Assembly (NCBI GenBank): GCA_900169235.1
Contig: FWCC01000186.1
Span: 1-45,561 of the forward strand
Direction: 5' to 3'
From: Zarea fungicola
Lineage: Eukaryota; Ascomycota; Sordariomycetes; Hypocreales; Cordycipitaceae
Length of the DNA: 45,561 nt
The notes under the pieces are model-generated. The model was given only the letters and a program-made list of their open reading frames with translations, searched no databases and was not told where the DNA came from. Shown here one piece after another: positions 1-11,299 of this stretch. The translations under genes and the position numbers were made by a program. How positions within the stretch are numbered: the first letter of the stretch is position 1; every line of letters starts with the position of its first letter.

Positions 1-952
1 CCAGACCATTCCGATCACTGGTGAGGATACCGCCTAATGGGGTGGCCTTGGGCGTCATGCTTAAGTTACTATGTGATTTGCCTGCAAAGGTGTAGGCTCT
101 GCCCCATCCGACCCCCTTCATCAGTCGATAATCACACCCCACGCAACATTAAAGCAGTGAGATGGTCGACGGACCGCGGGGACCATGATGTGTATCAGAC
201 GGGAATCAGCGCTGCCCTCAAATCAAATCACGTTGGGAAAAATACGTAAACGATTCGGTATACTGTTTGGCACGTTTAAAATAATTCCCTTAGCAACTTA
301 ACTGTCCTTCATCCGTCGCCGTCGTTATAGCAGCACTGAGAGATATATCCTAGACATTCTGTATAGTTAGAGTGGGACTGTTGTATGCGTAGTCGTATGA
401 ACACGGGCTATTCTTTCTGAAGCAACACATCAACACATCAATAACCTTCTGTGGGTTTAAATTGGGCAGACTCGGGGCGACGGAGTAGAACTTATTCGTT
501 TTTACACCAGGGCCCGGGAAGGGCTGATGCTAGTTGTCAGTTGGGCTCTGTGGCGTTCTCAAAAACGATGCGGACCAGCTGTGCAGTTTTGCGCAGTTAG
601 CCAAGGCAACCTACAAGGCGTTCAGCAAGCAAATAGTGACTGCGCTGAGAGCAGCCGCGGCAGGAAATCCATCACTACCACGGCACTGATCTCACTATGC
701 GACGGGTGTACCTCGTGACCAGTATCTTTGGCACCAGGCGACGCTTTACTGGTCAGAAATATAATGTAGTCCCTCGCCTGATTGAAGTTTGAGCTGCACA
801 CCTGAGCTGCTCCATTCGCTGTGCACTGCTGTCGCAATATGCTGGCCATCACCAGGTTTCCTCGCCGACAGACTAAAAACAATCGCCTAGAGGCCTAGCT
901 CGGTTGACTTTATGGGCCGAAGCAACTCACAAATCTCTACCCGTTATCAGAC
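1..952. other. Intergenic region upstream of the RasGEF gene
   Basis: No gene can be supported here. Several short open frames exist on both strands (for example 527-718 + and 622-882 -), but none has a recognisable domain, a signal peptide or consistent splice sites. The last part contains the promoter and 5' leader of the gene starting at 953; no clear TATA box was seen. Confidence 0.5.
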
Positions 953-3900
953 ATGACGTCTCCAGCCGCTCTCAATGATTGTCCGGAGAACTTGGCCGCG
1001 TCCTCATCTCAGAGACTGATCCCACCACCACTGCCTACGCGGCCTTATCAACCGAAAAATGACTACTGGCTAAAGTCGTCCACAAGCGAACTCGATCTAC
1101 AGCAGCCTGACAGCCACATTGACAGCGTCAGAGGGACCAACCCGGGTACATGGTCACATCTCAGCCCTGCTCTGCCCTCATCTGGCCGTCGTCTTGCAGA
1201 GCTTGCTGCTGTGCGAGTGTCAGAGAGTGACTCCGACACGCCACGGCTTGATTTAGGCGTGGGTAGTAGCAGTAGGGCAATAGACCAGTTCGTCCCAACA
1301 CAAACGCTGAGACCGCTGCCGGCCATTTCCAAAGACCAATATAACATGCTCCACCAACTGGGAAGCAATGAGCCAACCATTCTCGACCTTGAACCGCTTG
1401 AAATCGCGCGTCAGCTGACCATCCGAAAGATGAAGTTATTTTGCTCCATCTTGCCCGAAGAGCTGCTATCGTCGCAGTGGATGAGAAATGAAGGTTCACA
1501 CGCACCAAATATTAAAGAAATGGCTCGTTTCTCCAATTCTATAGACAACCTTGTGTTTCAGACGATATTGCAGCACACGGATATCAACAAGAGCGCAGCT
1601 TTTATCGAGCAGTGGATCAAGATCGCACATTATTGTCTTGAGCTTCATAACTACGATGGACACATGGACATTGTCTGTAGCCTTGGTAGGAGTATTACCC
1701 GGAGGCGTAAAACGTGGGGTGTCCTCCCACGTAATAGTAGACAGCTACTACGTCAAATGCAGGAGATTGTTGACCCAGCAGAAAACAGCAAGGTGCGGCG
1801 AGCCCGCCTAGGCAAGCTTCGCCCGCCTTGCCTTCCCTTCTTGGGTATGTACTTGGCAGATTTGAGGCTTATTGACGCGGACAACCCCTCAAAAAAGCAA
1901 GAATCGCTCAGCGGCTCGGACACTTTCAACGTAAATGGAATCAACATTATCAACTTTGATAAGCACACGGGCACAGCAAAGATCGTTGGAGAGATACAGC
2001 GCTTCCAGAAACCCTACGACCTAACTGAAGTGACTGAGATACAGGATTGGCTTTCCGCAGAAATTAGGCGGTGCGACGGCGCTATAGACACAATGGCAGC
2101 GGCCAACGGATCTTCTGAGGAAGTGAACAAGGTCGAGGTAGCCGCAAACTTTAATCGTGGCGTATATAACTCGGTAGATGAAGACAGTGGCATCGGGAGC
2201 GGCTTGTCAACCGCTTCTGTTCAGTCATCAATTTCATCTCCCGCTGACTTGGTGTCTCTTGCGACCCCAGAGTGGGCTAGGCTACTTCTAAACGACGAGG
2301 GGCTGGGGCGCTTGTACCCAATTGCCATTTCTAAAGTCGGTCCCAGTCGATTCCCGAGAAATCTCGCGCGCTTCCTGAAGAACTATAGCCGAAATCTCGA
2401 AGCCGAAGCGTCTAACGAAGTACAAATACGGGCGGTGCATTTTGCCCGTCATTCAGCCAACCGCGCCGCTGTGGAAGTCACGAAAGCATTGATGTCGGAC
2501 CATGATGCAGCCACAAAATGGAAATTTGCACTGGATTTGACACTACTTGGACAAATAGATCAGTGGCTGGAGCTGCAAGACACCGTAGGGAAGAACGACG
2601 ATGCCAACTGCATGGCTGAGGCGGAGCATGACGATGAAAGACTCCCCGGCAACATGCAAACAAGCCCAGAGCATGCTGATGATGATGAGCCGCGGTTTCA
2701 GAATTTCGAGGAAGTAAAGGAATTCATGATATCGGCAGGTGCATTCACCACTTTACGACAGGAACTCCAGAGCTGGCTCAAGGTTGGTGAAATGGAGGTG
2801 GAAGTTGAAGAAGCTGAATATTCATCAGAAGGAAACTCAATTGACGGACTTGAAAGGGCGATCGACATGGCGCGAATGGAAGAACTCGCTGAACCTAGTG
2901 AAGCAGTCATACACAGTGGGCAGAGTGAGGAAAGAACAACTATTACAATACACATGACCCCACACGAAATCTCAATATCAACGGATATTACATCAATCAC
3001 GCCCAAGATTCTAAGTTTCACAATGTCGCAATCATCAATCAGAATTTCCATAGTGGTGCCGGGAAGATGGTTGTCGGTGTTGTGGCTGCGGCTTGAGGCT
3101 TCACTATCTCCTCCGATGGACGGCTATGAACGACTATTTTACACCTGTGTAAGCCTTTCTTTTTGACTAATAAAACCATAAATAGCCAACTTACAATCTA
3201 CATAGAGCTGCGGCGATCTTACATACTTTGACGTAAGAGAGATATCAGCCGGTGGCATTGAGCGAATTAAACAGAGACTCCGGGTCTCGGCAGTTTTGAC
3301 CGGTGATTTCCAGCATCATCAGAGCATTTCTTCAGATGGAATTCTGCCCTTACCAACACCAGTACACACCAGGCCAGGAAACTCGGCAGACGCCGGGTTG
3401 TACCAGTCGGTTCTGTCAGCAGCCGCCTGGCCCTCATCCACAGAAGCGCATGGGGACGCCCAGAACGGATCGACTACAGCCTTGATCCAAAACACAGACC
3501 CTCAATTTCTCCTGCTATGTATCGCCGTCAAGGATTCTGCAATATTGGCTCATGTTGAGGTAGGCTCTTTAACAAATGATGAGTTTCTATTCCGGGAAAT
3601 TCGCAAGGTGTACAATAAGGCCACGGAGGATCATGCTTGGAACCTTTCCATGATGCTTCCTAAACGTTTACGAAATGTTCTATCCAATGCCTCGCATTCC
3701 TTCTCACGAATGGTTGTCGCCTCACCCTTCTCTTCCATCCGTCTCCACAGGGTTGCCTCTGGAGACTTTGTCCGCGTACATATCAGCCTGTATGAAGTTT
3801 TGGCAAAAGCTAACAATTATATCAAGTTCCATCTTGTCCCCATCAGAGACACGGCCCGCCCCGCATGGTTCAAGTGTCCCGAATTTCCTCCCGAGTCCGA

Positions 3901-4258
3901 AGTTGCTGCGCGTAGATACCTCTACGAGCCGGTGCCTATAGGTGTAGATATTGTTAACATCCCGCTCGCCCATCTGCTAAAGCCAGGGGAGCATCATAGC
4001 CGATTCTGGCTGTCCATGCTGCCTAAGAAACTCAGTGAAGAGCTACACCGTCCCGCAGGATGCAATCAACCCGTCATTGGGTGGGGCATACGTGTGAACG
4101 AGAGGTTGAATTGGTCTGTCGCTTTGATTGGTTTGCTTTTTATGCTTGTCTTGATAAGCATTGTGGTTATTATATATTCTGCAGCGACAAGTGATAATTC
4201 TGCTGCATTTGGGCTTGGAGCATATTTGGTGACATTGCTGACGGTCTACGTTACTTAG
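953..4258 (+). CDS. RasGEF-domain protein with C-terminal fungal CSCG/transmembrane module
   Basis: Two exons, 953-3148 and 3206-4258, give about 1,082 residues. The intron (3149-3205, 57 bp) has a GTAAGC donor and a CATAG acceptor, and the reading frame is preserved across it. Exon 2 has no usable ATG of its own, and the join creates a CSCG motif typical of a fungal C-terminal module. Residues about 146-368 match a RasGEF (CDC25-homology) catalytic domain: IARQLTIRKMKLFCSILPEE at its start, then RRRKTWGVLP, PPCLPFLGMYLADL, NIINFDKHTGTAKIVGEIQ and the final PYDL. This domain exchanges GDP for GTP on Ras-type GTPases. Residues about 430-600 form a helical region (FPRNLARFLKNYSRNLEAEA). The C-terminus has two hydrophobic segments near residues 1036-1056 and 1065-1081, suggesting membrane anchoring. 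No RasGEF N-terminal (REM) domain, SH3 or PH domain was recognised. The exchange activity and membrane location are inferred. Confidence 0.8.
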
Positions 4259-5340
4259 CAATATTTCGCGTGGATAGAGGATACGTAAGTATCTATTGAC
4301 TAGCAGATGGACATGGTATAGTAGAGGCCAGCCTTGACAAAATAAGAATCTAATGAACGATATAGTGGGCAGGAGCTATGTTTCGCATTGATCTAAACTC
4401 TGCATGTCGCGCTTACACTCTTTGTATTTGTACAGTGACGATAGAATATTGGGTCTCGCCAATAATGTTAGACAACTTTGGTCGCTGCATTCCCATTTCT
4501 GGAGAGAATCATCGAATGTCTGGCGATTTGCGTAGGGATGTGATATTCTGGGTAGAAAAACGATACAAAAGAGCGTAAAGGTCATACGCTTACCTTGCCT
4601 GCATACTGCCTCCTCCGTCCTCCAAAGAGATCATGCCTCTTGTCCCAAAGTGCTTAGTAGCGTTTATCTTTGAGTATTTCCCGGCAGTTTGGACTCTTAC
4701 TTTCTACGCAGCTTTTGCCATTCACTATAGAAGAGTGAGGCTCAGGACAAACTAACGCCAGGTACGTAATTTATGGGATAATTGTAGCCTAATTAAGCTA
4801 GACCCGCATCGCGGGCGGTGCATTGGCTGAGGGATTTGGGTTTGGACCGAGTAAAGCGCCGACGATACTACCACACCACTGATGCGTTTCAGGTAAGCAT
4901 GTCTGCGGGGAAGTGTTCTAGTCCCGTCGATCACACCGACGATGCGAAAGTCAGATTTGTTCTTGCTTATAGAGTGGAGAATGCAATATGACAGGCTTCA
5001 CGAGAAACTGATTGTTCTCTCTTTGTTGAGCTCCCCAGTTCCTCTCTAGCCAGAGAACAGCCCTCTTTCCCTGGATTCTTATGCAGGAGCATACATACCG
5101 TGAAGGACACAGTAGCATTCGGCACTGACAGCTCAGTCAACTTTGACTTGTTGCCTAGGTTGTCTTGATTATAACTGTATTGTGTAACTATCTGGGAGAT
5201 GCAACAGCTACCAATTTCGAGGTTCTTCTCGACTGGCATAGCCTAGTACTTGGTCAATGAGAGTGTATTCAGTTGCTGTTAAAGAATAACACAAGACGGG
5301 ACTGTGAGACTGCTACTCAATTACATAATCCAGGCCTAGT

Positions 5341-5424
5341 CCATTTCGGTCAAATATAATTCTGCCTAATCTAATTCAGCCGAATCTACTCGTAAATTCC
5401 GCCTAATATATTTCGGCCTAATCC
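5341..5424. repeat. Degenerate short tandem repeat (TTCNGCCTAAT-like)
   Basis: The motif TTC-G/T-GCC-T/G-AAT recurs at least four times in about 85 bp (TTCTGCCTAAT, TTCAGCCGAAT, TTCCGCCTAAT, TTTCGGCCTAAT), interspersed with ATTTCGGTCAAAT-like variants. The copies are diverged, partly by C/T differences. Confidence 0.5.
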
Positions 5425-5649
5425 CACATGCACCTCGCACGCGGCAGAGTACCATTGCCGCTAAACAATGACATGCAGCACACAGCTTCTGCTCGTGCAA
5501 TCTTGATATTCATTGCTCCAACGTAATTCTGTTACATTTTCCATTTCGTTAGTGATGAGCATTGACTGCGATTCAATCCGGAGAAGCACCGAGTGGCTCG
5601 CGTTGTTCCAGAGCAGCGAATGTTTCCTGGAGTAAGAGTAGCTGGGGAA

Positions 5650-5655
5650 TATAAA
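5650..5655 (+). promoter_or_regulatory. Putative TATA box of the GH71 gene
   Basis: TATAAA lies about 86 bp before the ATG at 5741, a usual distance for a fungal core promoter. Confidence 0.5.
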
Positions 5656-5740
5656 TGAACATGCTCATCACATCTGATGTGTAGATAAAAGTCTAATCTC
5701 AATTCAACGCTATTTCCAATACCATTATTGTATACTGAAT

Positions 5741-7710
5741 ATGGTGAATGCTAAGCTCATCATCTCGGCGCTTGTGGCGTCCGTGTCGTCGGTCCTTGCC
5801 GCCAACAAGGCCGTCTATGCTCACTTTATGGTATACACCGTTTGGCCGAAATAGCGATAGTCCACTAATATTGTCGTAGGTTGGCATTGTAGAGAACTAC
5901 ACCGTCGACGATTGGAAGGCCGATATTGTCCAGGCTCAAGCTATTGGCATCGATGGCTTCGCACTAAACTGCGCTCCTCCGCGAGTGGACAGCTACACCC
6001 CGAAGCAGCTGGCCAATGCCTACGAGGCCGCAAAGCAGCTTGGCTTCCACGTCTTTGTGTCGTTTGATTTTGCTTACTGGAGCAATGGCGATACAGGTAT
6101 TATCACCGATCTTTTGCGCAACTACAGCTCGCATCCCGCCCAGGCTTACTATGGCGACGGTGCCTTGGTGAGCACTTTTGTCGGTGACTCGTTCAACTGG
6201 AACGCCGTCAAGAGTGCCCTTGCTCCGCAGAAGCTCACGGCGGTTCCTATGCTCCAGGATCCCAATGCGCTGAGTACCATTACCACTGGCATCGACGGTG
6301 CGTTGTCGTGGTACGCATGGCCTACGGATGGTGGCAATAGTGTCATCAGTGGCCCAATGACTACTATTTGGGATGATCGTTACCTGAAGAACAAGGGAAA
6401 CAAGATCTACATGGCTCGTAGGTATATCCGGTTGCTGCGCAATGGTCAAGTGCTGATTCGGAATCTCGTATAGCCGTGTCTCCCTGGTTCTCTACTCACT
6501 TCAACACCAAGAACTGGGTCTTTATCTGCGAGGAGCAGCCCACTATTCGCTGGGAACAGATGCTGACCATGAAACCCGAGTTGATTGAGATTCTCACATG
6601 GAACGGTATGTCTTGTCCCAAAGAATATCAAATCGCACACCAAACTAACTCTTTCCATTAGACTTTGGTGAGAGTCATTACATCAGGTTTGTTTCTCACC
6701 TCCCTTTCTAGTACGTCGTGAGTTAACCTTGTCATAGTGGCTCTGAGCCCAACCACAAAGACGATGGCTCCTCCCAGTGGGCGGCTGGCTTCCCCCACGA
6801 TGCGTGGAGAGAGCTCATGAAGCCCTACATCGCCGCGTACAAGTCCGGCGCGACCACGCCCGTGGTGGACTCGGAAAAGGTGGTCTACTGGTACCGCCCG
6901 ACGCCGAAAAACACGCAGTGCACCAAGGACACGCTCGGCGTCCCCACGGGCGTGAACCTCCTCGCCGACGTCGTGTTTGCCAGCACGATGCTGACGCAGC
7001 CCGCCCAGCTGACCGTCACGAGCGGCAACCAGGCGCCCGTCACCATCTCGGTCCCCGCGGGCATCCACACGTTCAACTTTACCATGGGCGTTGGCGAGCA
7101 AAAGTTTGCCGTCAGCCGCAACGGCAACAACCTCTTTGGCGGATCTGGCGGCCTGCAGATCAAGAATACATGCGATACGTACAACTACAATGCATATGTT
7201 GGTGTCTTTCCCTCTGGAGGTGGCAATACCCCGCCGCCTTCATCGAGTTCGACCGCCACCAGCAGCACAACTAGCAGTAGCAGCAGCAGCAGCAGCACAC
7301 CCGTGACAACTTCTACAACGCTGGTGACTACAACTCCGCCCCAGTCCTCTTCCACAACGACAAGCTCTGCGCCTCCTTCCTCTACCCCTAGCGGTGGTAG
7401 TATGTGACCCCCCCCCCGGCTACTCTCTCTACATGTTCGTGCTGACAGTTTCGTAGATCAATGCAACGGTGGCAGCGTCGCGGATGGGCAGTCTGGTAAC
7501 TACATTGGCCTGTGTCAGTTCTCCTGCGGCTATGGATACTGCCCTCCCGGACCCTGCAAATGCACCTCGTACGGTACCCCGCCGGCCGCGCCGCCGCAGT
7601 CAGGCTACGGAGGCTGCCCGCTGCCAGGTGAGGATGACAGCTACAAAGGTCTCTGCATGTTTACGTGCAGCCATGGGTACTGCCCCGGTACTGCATGTCG
7701 ACGCTGCTGA
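5741..7710 (+). CDS. Secreted alpha-1,3-glucanase (mutanase), GH71 with C-terminal CBM24-like region
   Basis: Six exons: 5741-5830, 5880-6417, 6474-6605, 6662-6686, 6738-7399, 7457-7710. All introns are GT-AG and the coding length (1,701 nt) is an exact 566 codons plus stop. Residues 1-20 are a signal peptide ending SVLA. The next about 400 residues match glycoside hydrolase family 71 (NKAVYAHFMVGIVENYTVDD, DIVQAQAIGIDGFALN, DGALSWYAWP, WGDD-like IWDDRYLK, ILTWNDFGESHYI). A Ser/Thr-rich linker follows from about residue 425 to 482. The C-terminus has two Cys-rich repeats of the form Y-x-GLC-x-F-x-C-x-x-GYCP, as in the alpha-1,3-glucan-binding CBM24 of Trichoderma mutanases. Family members cleave alpha-1,3-glucan (EC 3.2.1.59) in fungal cell walls or dental mutan. 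The likely role is mycoparasitism, autolysis or wall remodelling outside the cell. The 25-bp exon 4 is unusually small but keeps the frame. Confidence 0.92.
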
Positions 7711-8502
7711 TTGTGAAGTCTGAGATTGGGATCAACTGCATCTGTGGCCCTTTGCCAGCGGTGGGTGCAGTCCTTGATAGAAAAGTATATACGAGGCCAA
7801 TGTGCGGGATTGATCGAATGGTCGCATCAGTCTTTCCTGAATATGTATATAGTTTGAATAGTAAAAAGTTATAGAAAAGCAGAGGATCACAATACCTGCA
7901 GAGATGTGAATTTAGCCCTGCGCTGCGGCCGGTGCGACGAAGTGTGCATACGAGCTCGAGGCCATTGACGTCTACTATGGGCGAGGATGGGAGAGAAATC
8001 AATGGAAAATCCCACCTTGAAAGTCTACCGACGTTGATTTCAAATAAATTCATTATTACCAGCTTCTGTTGCCCAGTTCATCAAAGACAAGGTTTCGTCG
8101 CCGGGCTGCCCCAAAACGGTCGTTCCGGAAGCCATGCTCCGCCCGGGTGTCCACGGCCCTGTTGCCCCGCCCCCGCCGGAGTCGAGGCCCGCGAAGCCGC
8201 TTCGGAGTTGTCCAACGAGGGCAGCCCGGTGACTTGGATGCTTTCATTCAGCGAATTATTATGAAGTCTGGCTGCCGAAATGGCCCATTCTGACGTCTCG
8301 GGCCGACATCCGCGTATACAAGACGCTGGCTTTAATTAGCGGGGCGCTCGCAATTGCCCCGCGTTTGGATGTTGGCTGGATTCTATAAAAGCCGACATCG
8401 CTCCTCCCTTCATGTCCTCGTCATCAATTCCAAAATCAAGTCACCTCATTCCCATTAAACTTTTGTAATTGATCGAAATCGCGAAAGTTGCGTGCAACTA
8501 AA
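7711..8502. other. Intergenic region with 3' end of GH71 and DUF1349 promoter
   Basis: No supportable gene. A GC-rich block (about 8090-8240) is open in several frames on both strands but encodes only Arg/Pro-rich low-complexity peptides. The right end carries the TATA element and 5' leader of the downstream gene. Confidence 0.4.
8384..8390 (+). promoter_or_regulatory. Putative TATA box of the DUF1349-type gene
   Basis: TATAAAA, about 119 bp before the ATG at 8503 and followed by a CT-rich leader, as in many fungal promoters. Confidence 0.5.
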
Positions 8503-9132
8503 ATGGCTCAAAGCTTTACCCTCGCCGCTGGTCCCGAGACGGACATTTGGAGAAAGCCCCCCACCACAAATGTCTTTAACGGTACGCATTTACATCAACT
8601 ACCATTGGAAATGTCGCCATGCTTACAACATAGTGTAGCCCCATTCAAGACACACTCTTCAGGCCAGGTCGCCAGTTTCCGCTCCGCAAAGGCCACATTC
8701 ACGGCCAGCTACACGCAGCGCTACGACCAAGCTGGCCTGCTCTTCCGCCTCACCCCGCCCTCGGCGTCGCAGGCACAGGGAAAATGGATCAAGACGGGCA
8801 TCGAGCTGTACCAGGGCCTGCCCCGCCTATCCACAGTGGCATGTGACAGCTGGGCTGACTGGAGCGTCGGTCCCGTCGCAGGCGCCGAGGAGATTGCCGT
8901 TGGTCAGAAGAGCGTGAGCGTGCTGGTGCGCAGCGAGGGCGACGAGAACGGGCAGAGCTGGTGGGTGTACCACGTCGACGGCGAGACGGAGACGCCGCTA
9001 AGGGAGATTTGCTGGATCGGCGCGCCGCATGACGGGTGGACGGTCGAGGTGGCCGCGCTGGTGGCGAGGCCGGCCAAGGAGGGCGGGCAGCTCGAGGCGC
9101 AGTTTGATGGGTTCGAGGTGGAATGGGCGTAG
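8503..9132 (+). CDS. DUF1349-type beta-sandwich protein
   Basis: Two exons, 8503-8581 and 8639-9132, encode 190 residues. The start is the ATG in the context CTAAAATGGC; an upstream in-frame TTG was not used. The intron (8582-8638) has a GTACGC donor and a GTAG acceptor. Splicing yields the motif NVFNAPFKTHSSG, which fits the family better than the read-through. The product resembles the DUF1349 family (concanavalin-like beta sandwich, about 190-200 aa): ASYTQRYDQAGLLFRL, WIKTGIELYQGLPRLSTVAC and a Trp-rich WWVYHVDG strand. Members are small, mostly cytosolic proteins of unknown or proposed carbohydrate-related function. There is no signal peptide. The intron is 57 bp, divisible by three, and contains no stop, so an unspliced transcript would also encode a full protein (about 209 aa). 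Confidence 0.85.
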   Translation: MAQSFTLAAGPETDIWRKPPTTNVFNGTHLHQLPLEMSPCLQHSVAPFKTHSSGQVASFRSAKATFTASYTQRYDQAGLLFRLTPPSASQAQGKWIKTGIELYQGLPRLSTVACDSWADWSVGPVAGAEEIAVGQKSVSVLVRSEGDENGQSWWVYHVDGETETPLREICWIGAPHDGWTVEVAALVARPAKEGGQLEAQFDGFEVEWA

Positions 9133-10378
9133 ACTGCAGTCATACATTACAGACAATTACAGAGATATAGAGACATGTACATATGCAGACGTATACGTAT
9201 GTACGGGAAGTGTAACTACAATTTAATGGCCTCCGTTGAGGGATTTACACAACACAAGGTAAGGCACTTGGACAATCTGAGGTGAGACTTTTCATTACCT
9301 CAAAAAATACCTTGACGGTACCAACTTTCGCCAAGGAGGACTGCGCAGCAGCCCCGCTAATGAAAGGAAACAAAAAACTAAATCAAGCAATAAAGATCTA
9401 GACCTTCTTCCCCTCCATTGTTTTTTCAATTTTTTTCTCTTGCATGTGAAAGTAATACCACGAAATCATGCAGCATGCTTCTCACATTCCTCCCAAACAA
9501 AGGGAATAAAAGAAACATGGTTTTGTGTGGACAAATTGTGCGTGTTCCGGAGTAGAGTTGTGCGCATAATCCAGAACAAAAGCTTGACGAGAAAAACGAG
9601 CGCCGACTTCCCAAAGCTGTAAAGAGACATTCTGTAGCTTCATCGCATCCCAGTATTAAAACGAGGCAAAGACAAAAGTTGTAACAAAATGAACCAAGAC
9701 GAAAACATGGAAGAAAGCGTAGATGGTGTTTTTTTTTTGGTGGTTGCTGTCCAGCGCAAAACATTTCCGAGATTTTTTTTGGATATTGACATGGGGGGAC
9801 GGGATGTCGAGACCAATCTTGGTCCCCCCCTTGGTGAGTCGGGTGCGAAACAAGTTTGTTGATACAGCTCCATGTATTGGGCAGACGGAGCCTCCATCGT
9901 AGGGAGCCATAAAACTGTAAATCATGAGTAAACAAAACATAATGGCACAAGAAAATACATTGCAAAAAAAAAAACAGCCCGCAGAAGAAGAAAAAGGGAA
10001 GAGCAGAGGGAGTTACCTGTGGACAGACTGCATCGTTGTATTATCCCAAGGCTCGAAATCTCATCAAATCAAACAAGAAACAAAATGATGCATCCAAAGA
10101 CGGACCAAACAGAAGAAATGTCAAACAAGTCATCTCCTCTGCTGTAAATGACCAATCTGATGAGGGAGACCAAAAGAAAACGCCAACGCCGGCTGTGAAT
10201 TCCACAATCATAACTTCGTGACATCTTTTTTTTTTTTTCGTTGGATTGAAGTTTATATGTGCAACGGTTTCGAGGCGAATCAATCTTGTAACTCTTGCTG
10301 AACCGTGAAATGGACCAAATGGACGGAAAACCTGGTGTGTGTGTGTATGAGTTGAGACAAGATACAACCTTGAGTCTC
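9133..10378. other. Convergent intergenic region, homopolymer-rich
   Basis: Lies between the convergent DUF1349 (+) and BTB (-) genes, so it holds both 3' regions. It contains many A/T homopolymers (for example T9 near 9730, A12 near 9965, T12 near 10229) and a short GT repeat near 10335-10346. Open frames here are low-complexity and unsupported. A long 3' UTR of the BTB gene is possible. Confidence 0.4.
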
Positions 10379-11299
10379 TCAGACTGTCCTTGGGGAGCGA
10401 ACATTGTTCACGTCAATGACGTCGTCGAGATGGTTGCACATGGCGACAAACAGATCGAAAAACAACTTGCTGCCCCCGGCCTCCATCTCAGCCTGCATGG
10501 TCCCGCTCCGCTTAAACGTCTTGCGGCAGCGGATGATCAGGGCGAGGTAGTGAGCGCGCAGGCGGCTGTCCGAGTCGGGCGTGTGGGCGTAGGCGTACTG
10601 GGCGGACCGCAGGATGGTGGCGACGTCGATGCCGGCCTGCAGCCCCTGCTTGCGGAGGGCAAGCCGCTTCAGCTCCTCGAGGCCGTAGCGCTCGGCGGCG
10701 CAGTACACGACTGTGTCGCGGAGCACCTCGGCCCCCACGCTGTCTAGGTAGACGGCGGCGTCGGTCGCCGCAGCACAAGCGCGGCCTCCTCCTCCTCTTG
10801 GATCGGGGTTCGGTGAGGCCACAGGGGTGCGTATCCCGCCGTTGTGGTTGTTGTTGTTGTTGCTGGCTTGCGGTCGATCCTCGAGCTCGTACGTGTTGCG
10901 CTGGCGGTTGTGCACCAGGCGCGGGTAGTAGTCGCCCTTGTAGAGGTACTCGAGCACGGCGGAAAAGACCTCTGGCTCTTCTTCGGGGAGCGATATCCTC
11001 CGGCTCTGCGCATCGGAAAAGGCGGACCGGCAGGCGACGTCGAAAAACGGCGACTGGCGGAGCACGTCCTCATGCGCCGCAAAGAGCCGACCCTCGCGGC
11101 CCACGGTCAGGGTGACAATGGGCGACGGCACGGCCGACTGCTGCTGCTGCTGCTGATGCTGTAGCAGCGCGTCGTTCTCGGTGAGCGACCTTTGCAGTTT
11201 CGAAAGCTTCATTGGGTCCCGGACGGAGCCCGACTTTTTGACTCGCGCAGACCTGTCCACGCGCGCGGCATCGTGGTGGCGAAACGAGCGCTTAAACAT
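10379..11299 (-). CDS. BTB/POZ domain protein
   Basis: A single exon of 306 residues. The start is the ATG at 11299 (MFKRSFRHH); the open frame continues upstream to 11365 only through a TTG. A basic N-terminus is followed by a polyglutamine run (six CAG/CTG-type codons near 11141-11158). The BTB domain lies at about residues 60-140, seen in VTLTVGREGRLFAAHEDVLR, QSPFF, ISLPEEEPEVFSAVLEYLYK and GDYYPR. A disordered Asn/Gly/Pro insert (NNNNNH, RGGGG) precedes a BACK-like helical part (AEVLRDTVVYCAAERYGLEE). In this fungal family the BTB fold mediates dimerisation or cullin-3 binding; no kelch, MATH or zinc finger is present, so the partner is unknown. Codon use is GC-rich, like the peptidase gene at 23.6 kb. 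Confidence 0.85.
   Translation of the reverse strand: MFKRSFRHHDAARVDRSARVKKSGSVRDPMKLSKLQRSLTENDALLQHQQQQQQSAVPSPIVTLTVGREGRLFAAHEDVLRQSPFFDVACRSAFSDAQSRRISLPEEEPEVFSAVLEYLYKGDYYPRLVHNRQRNTYELEDRPQASNNNNNHNGGIRTPVASPNPDPRGGGGRACAAATDAAVYLDSVGAEVLRDTVVYCAAERYGLEELKRLALRKQGLQAGIDVATILRSAQYAYAHTPDSDSRLRAHYLALIIRCRKTFKRSGTMQAEMEAGGSKLFFDLFVAMCNHLDDVIDVNNVRSPRTV

Larger units (their letters stand above)
4259..5740. other. Intergenic region between RasGEF and GH71 genes
   Basis: About 1.5 kb without a gene that I can support. On the minus strand an ATG-started open stretch (5239 down to about 5093) ends at a good GTATGT donor and could be a first exon, but no convincing following exon was found and the peptide is not recognised. 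The stretch 5341-5424 is a degenerate short repeat, listed separately. The GH71 promoter lies at the right end. Confidence 0.4.

Noticed and set aside
3001..3090. Out-of-frame peptide with NQNFHSGAGKM, recalling amyloid signalling motifs of fungal NLR systems
   Set aside because: It lies in the wrong frame; the main frame continues through here to the conserved CSCG module and is supported by exact splicing. The resemblance is short and probably chance.
10295..11164. Plus-strand frames opposite the BTB gene
   Set aside because: Antisense by-products of the GC-rich BTB coding sequence, Arg/Val-rich and low-complexity.
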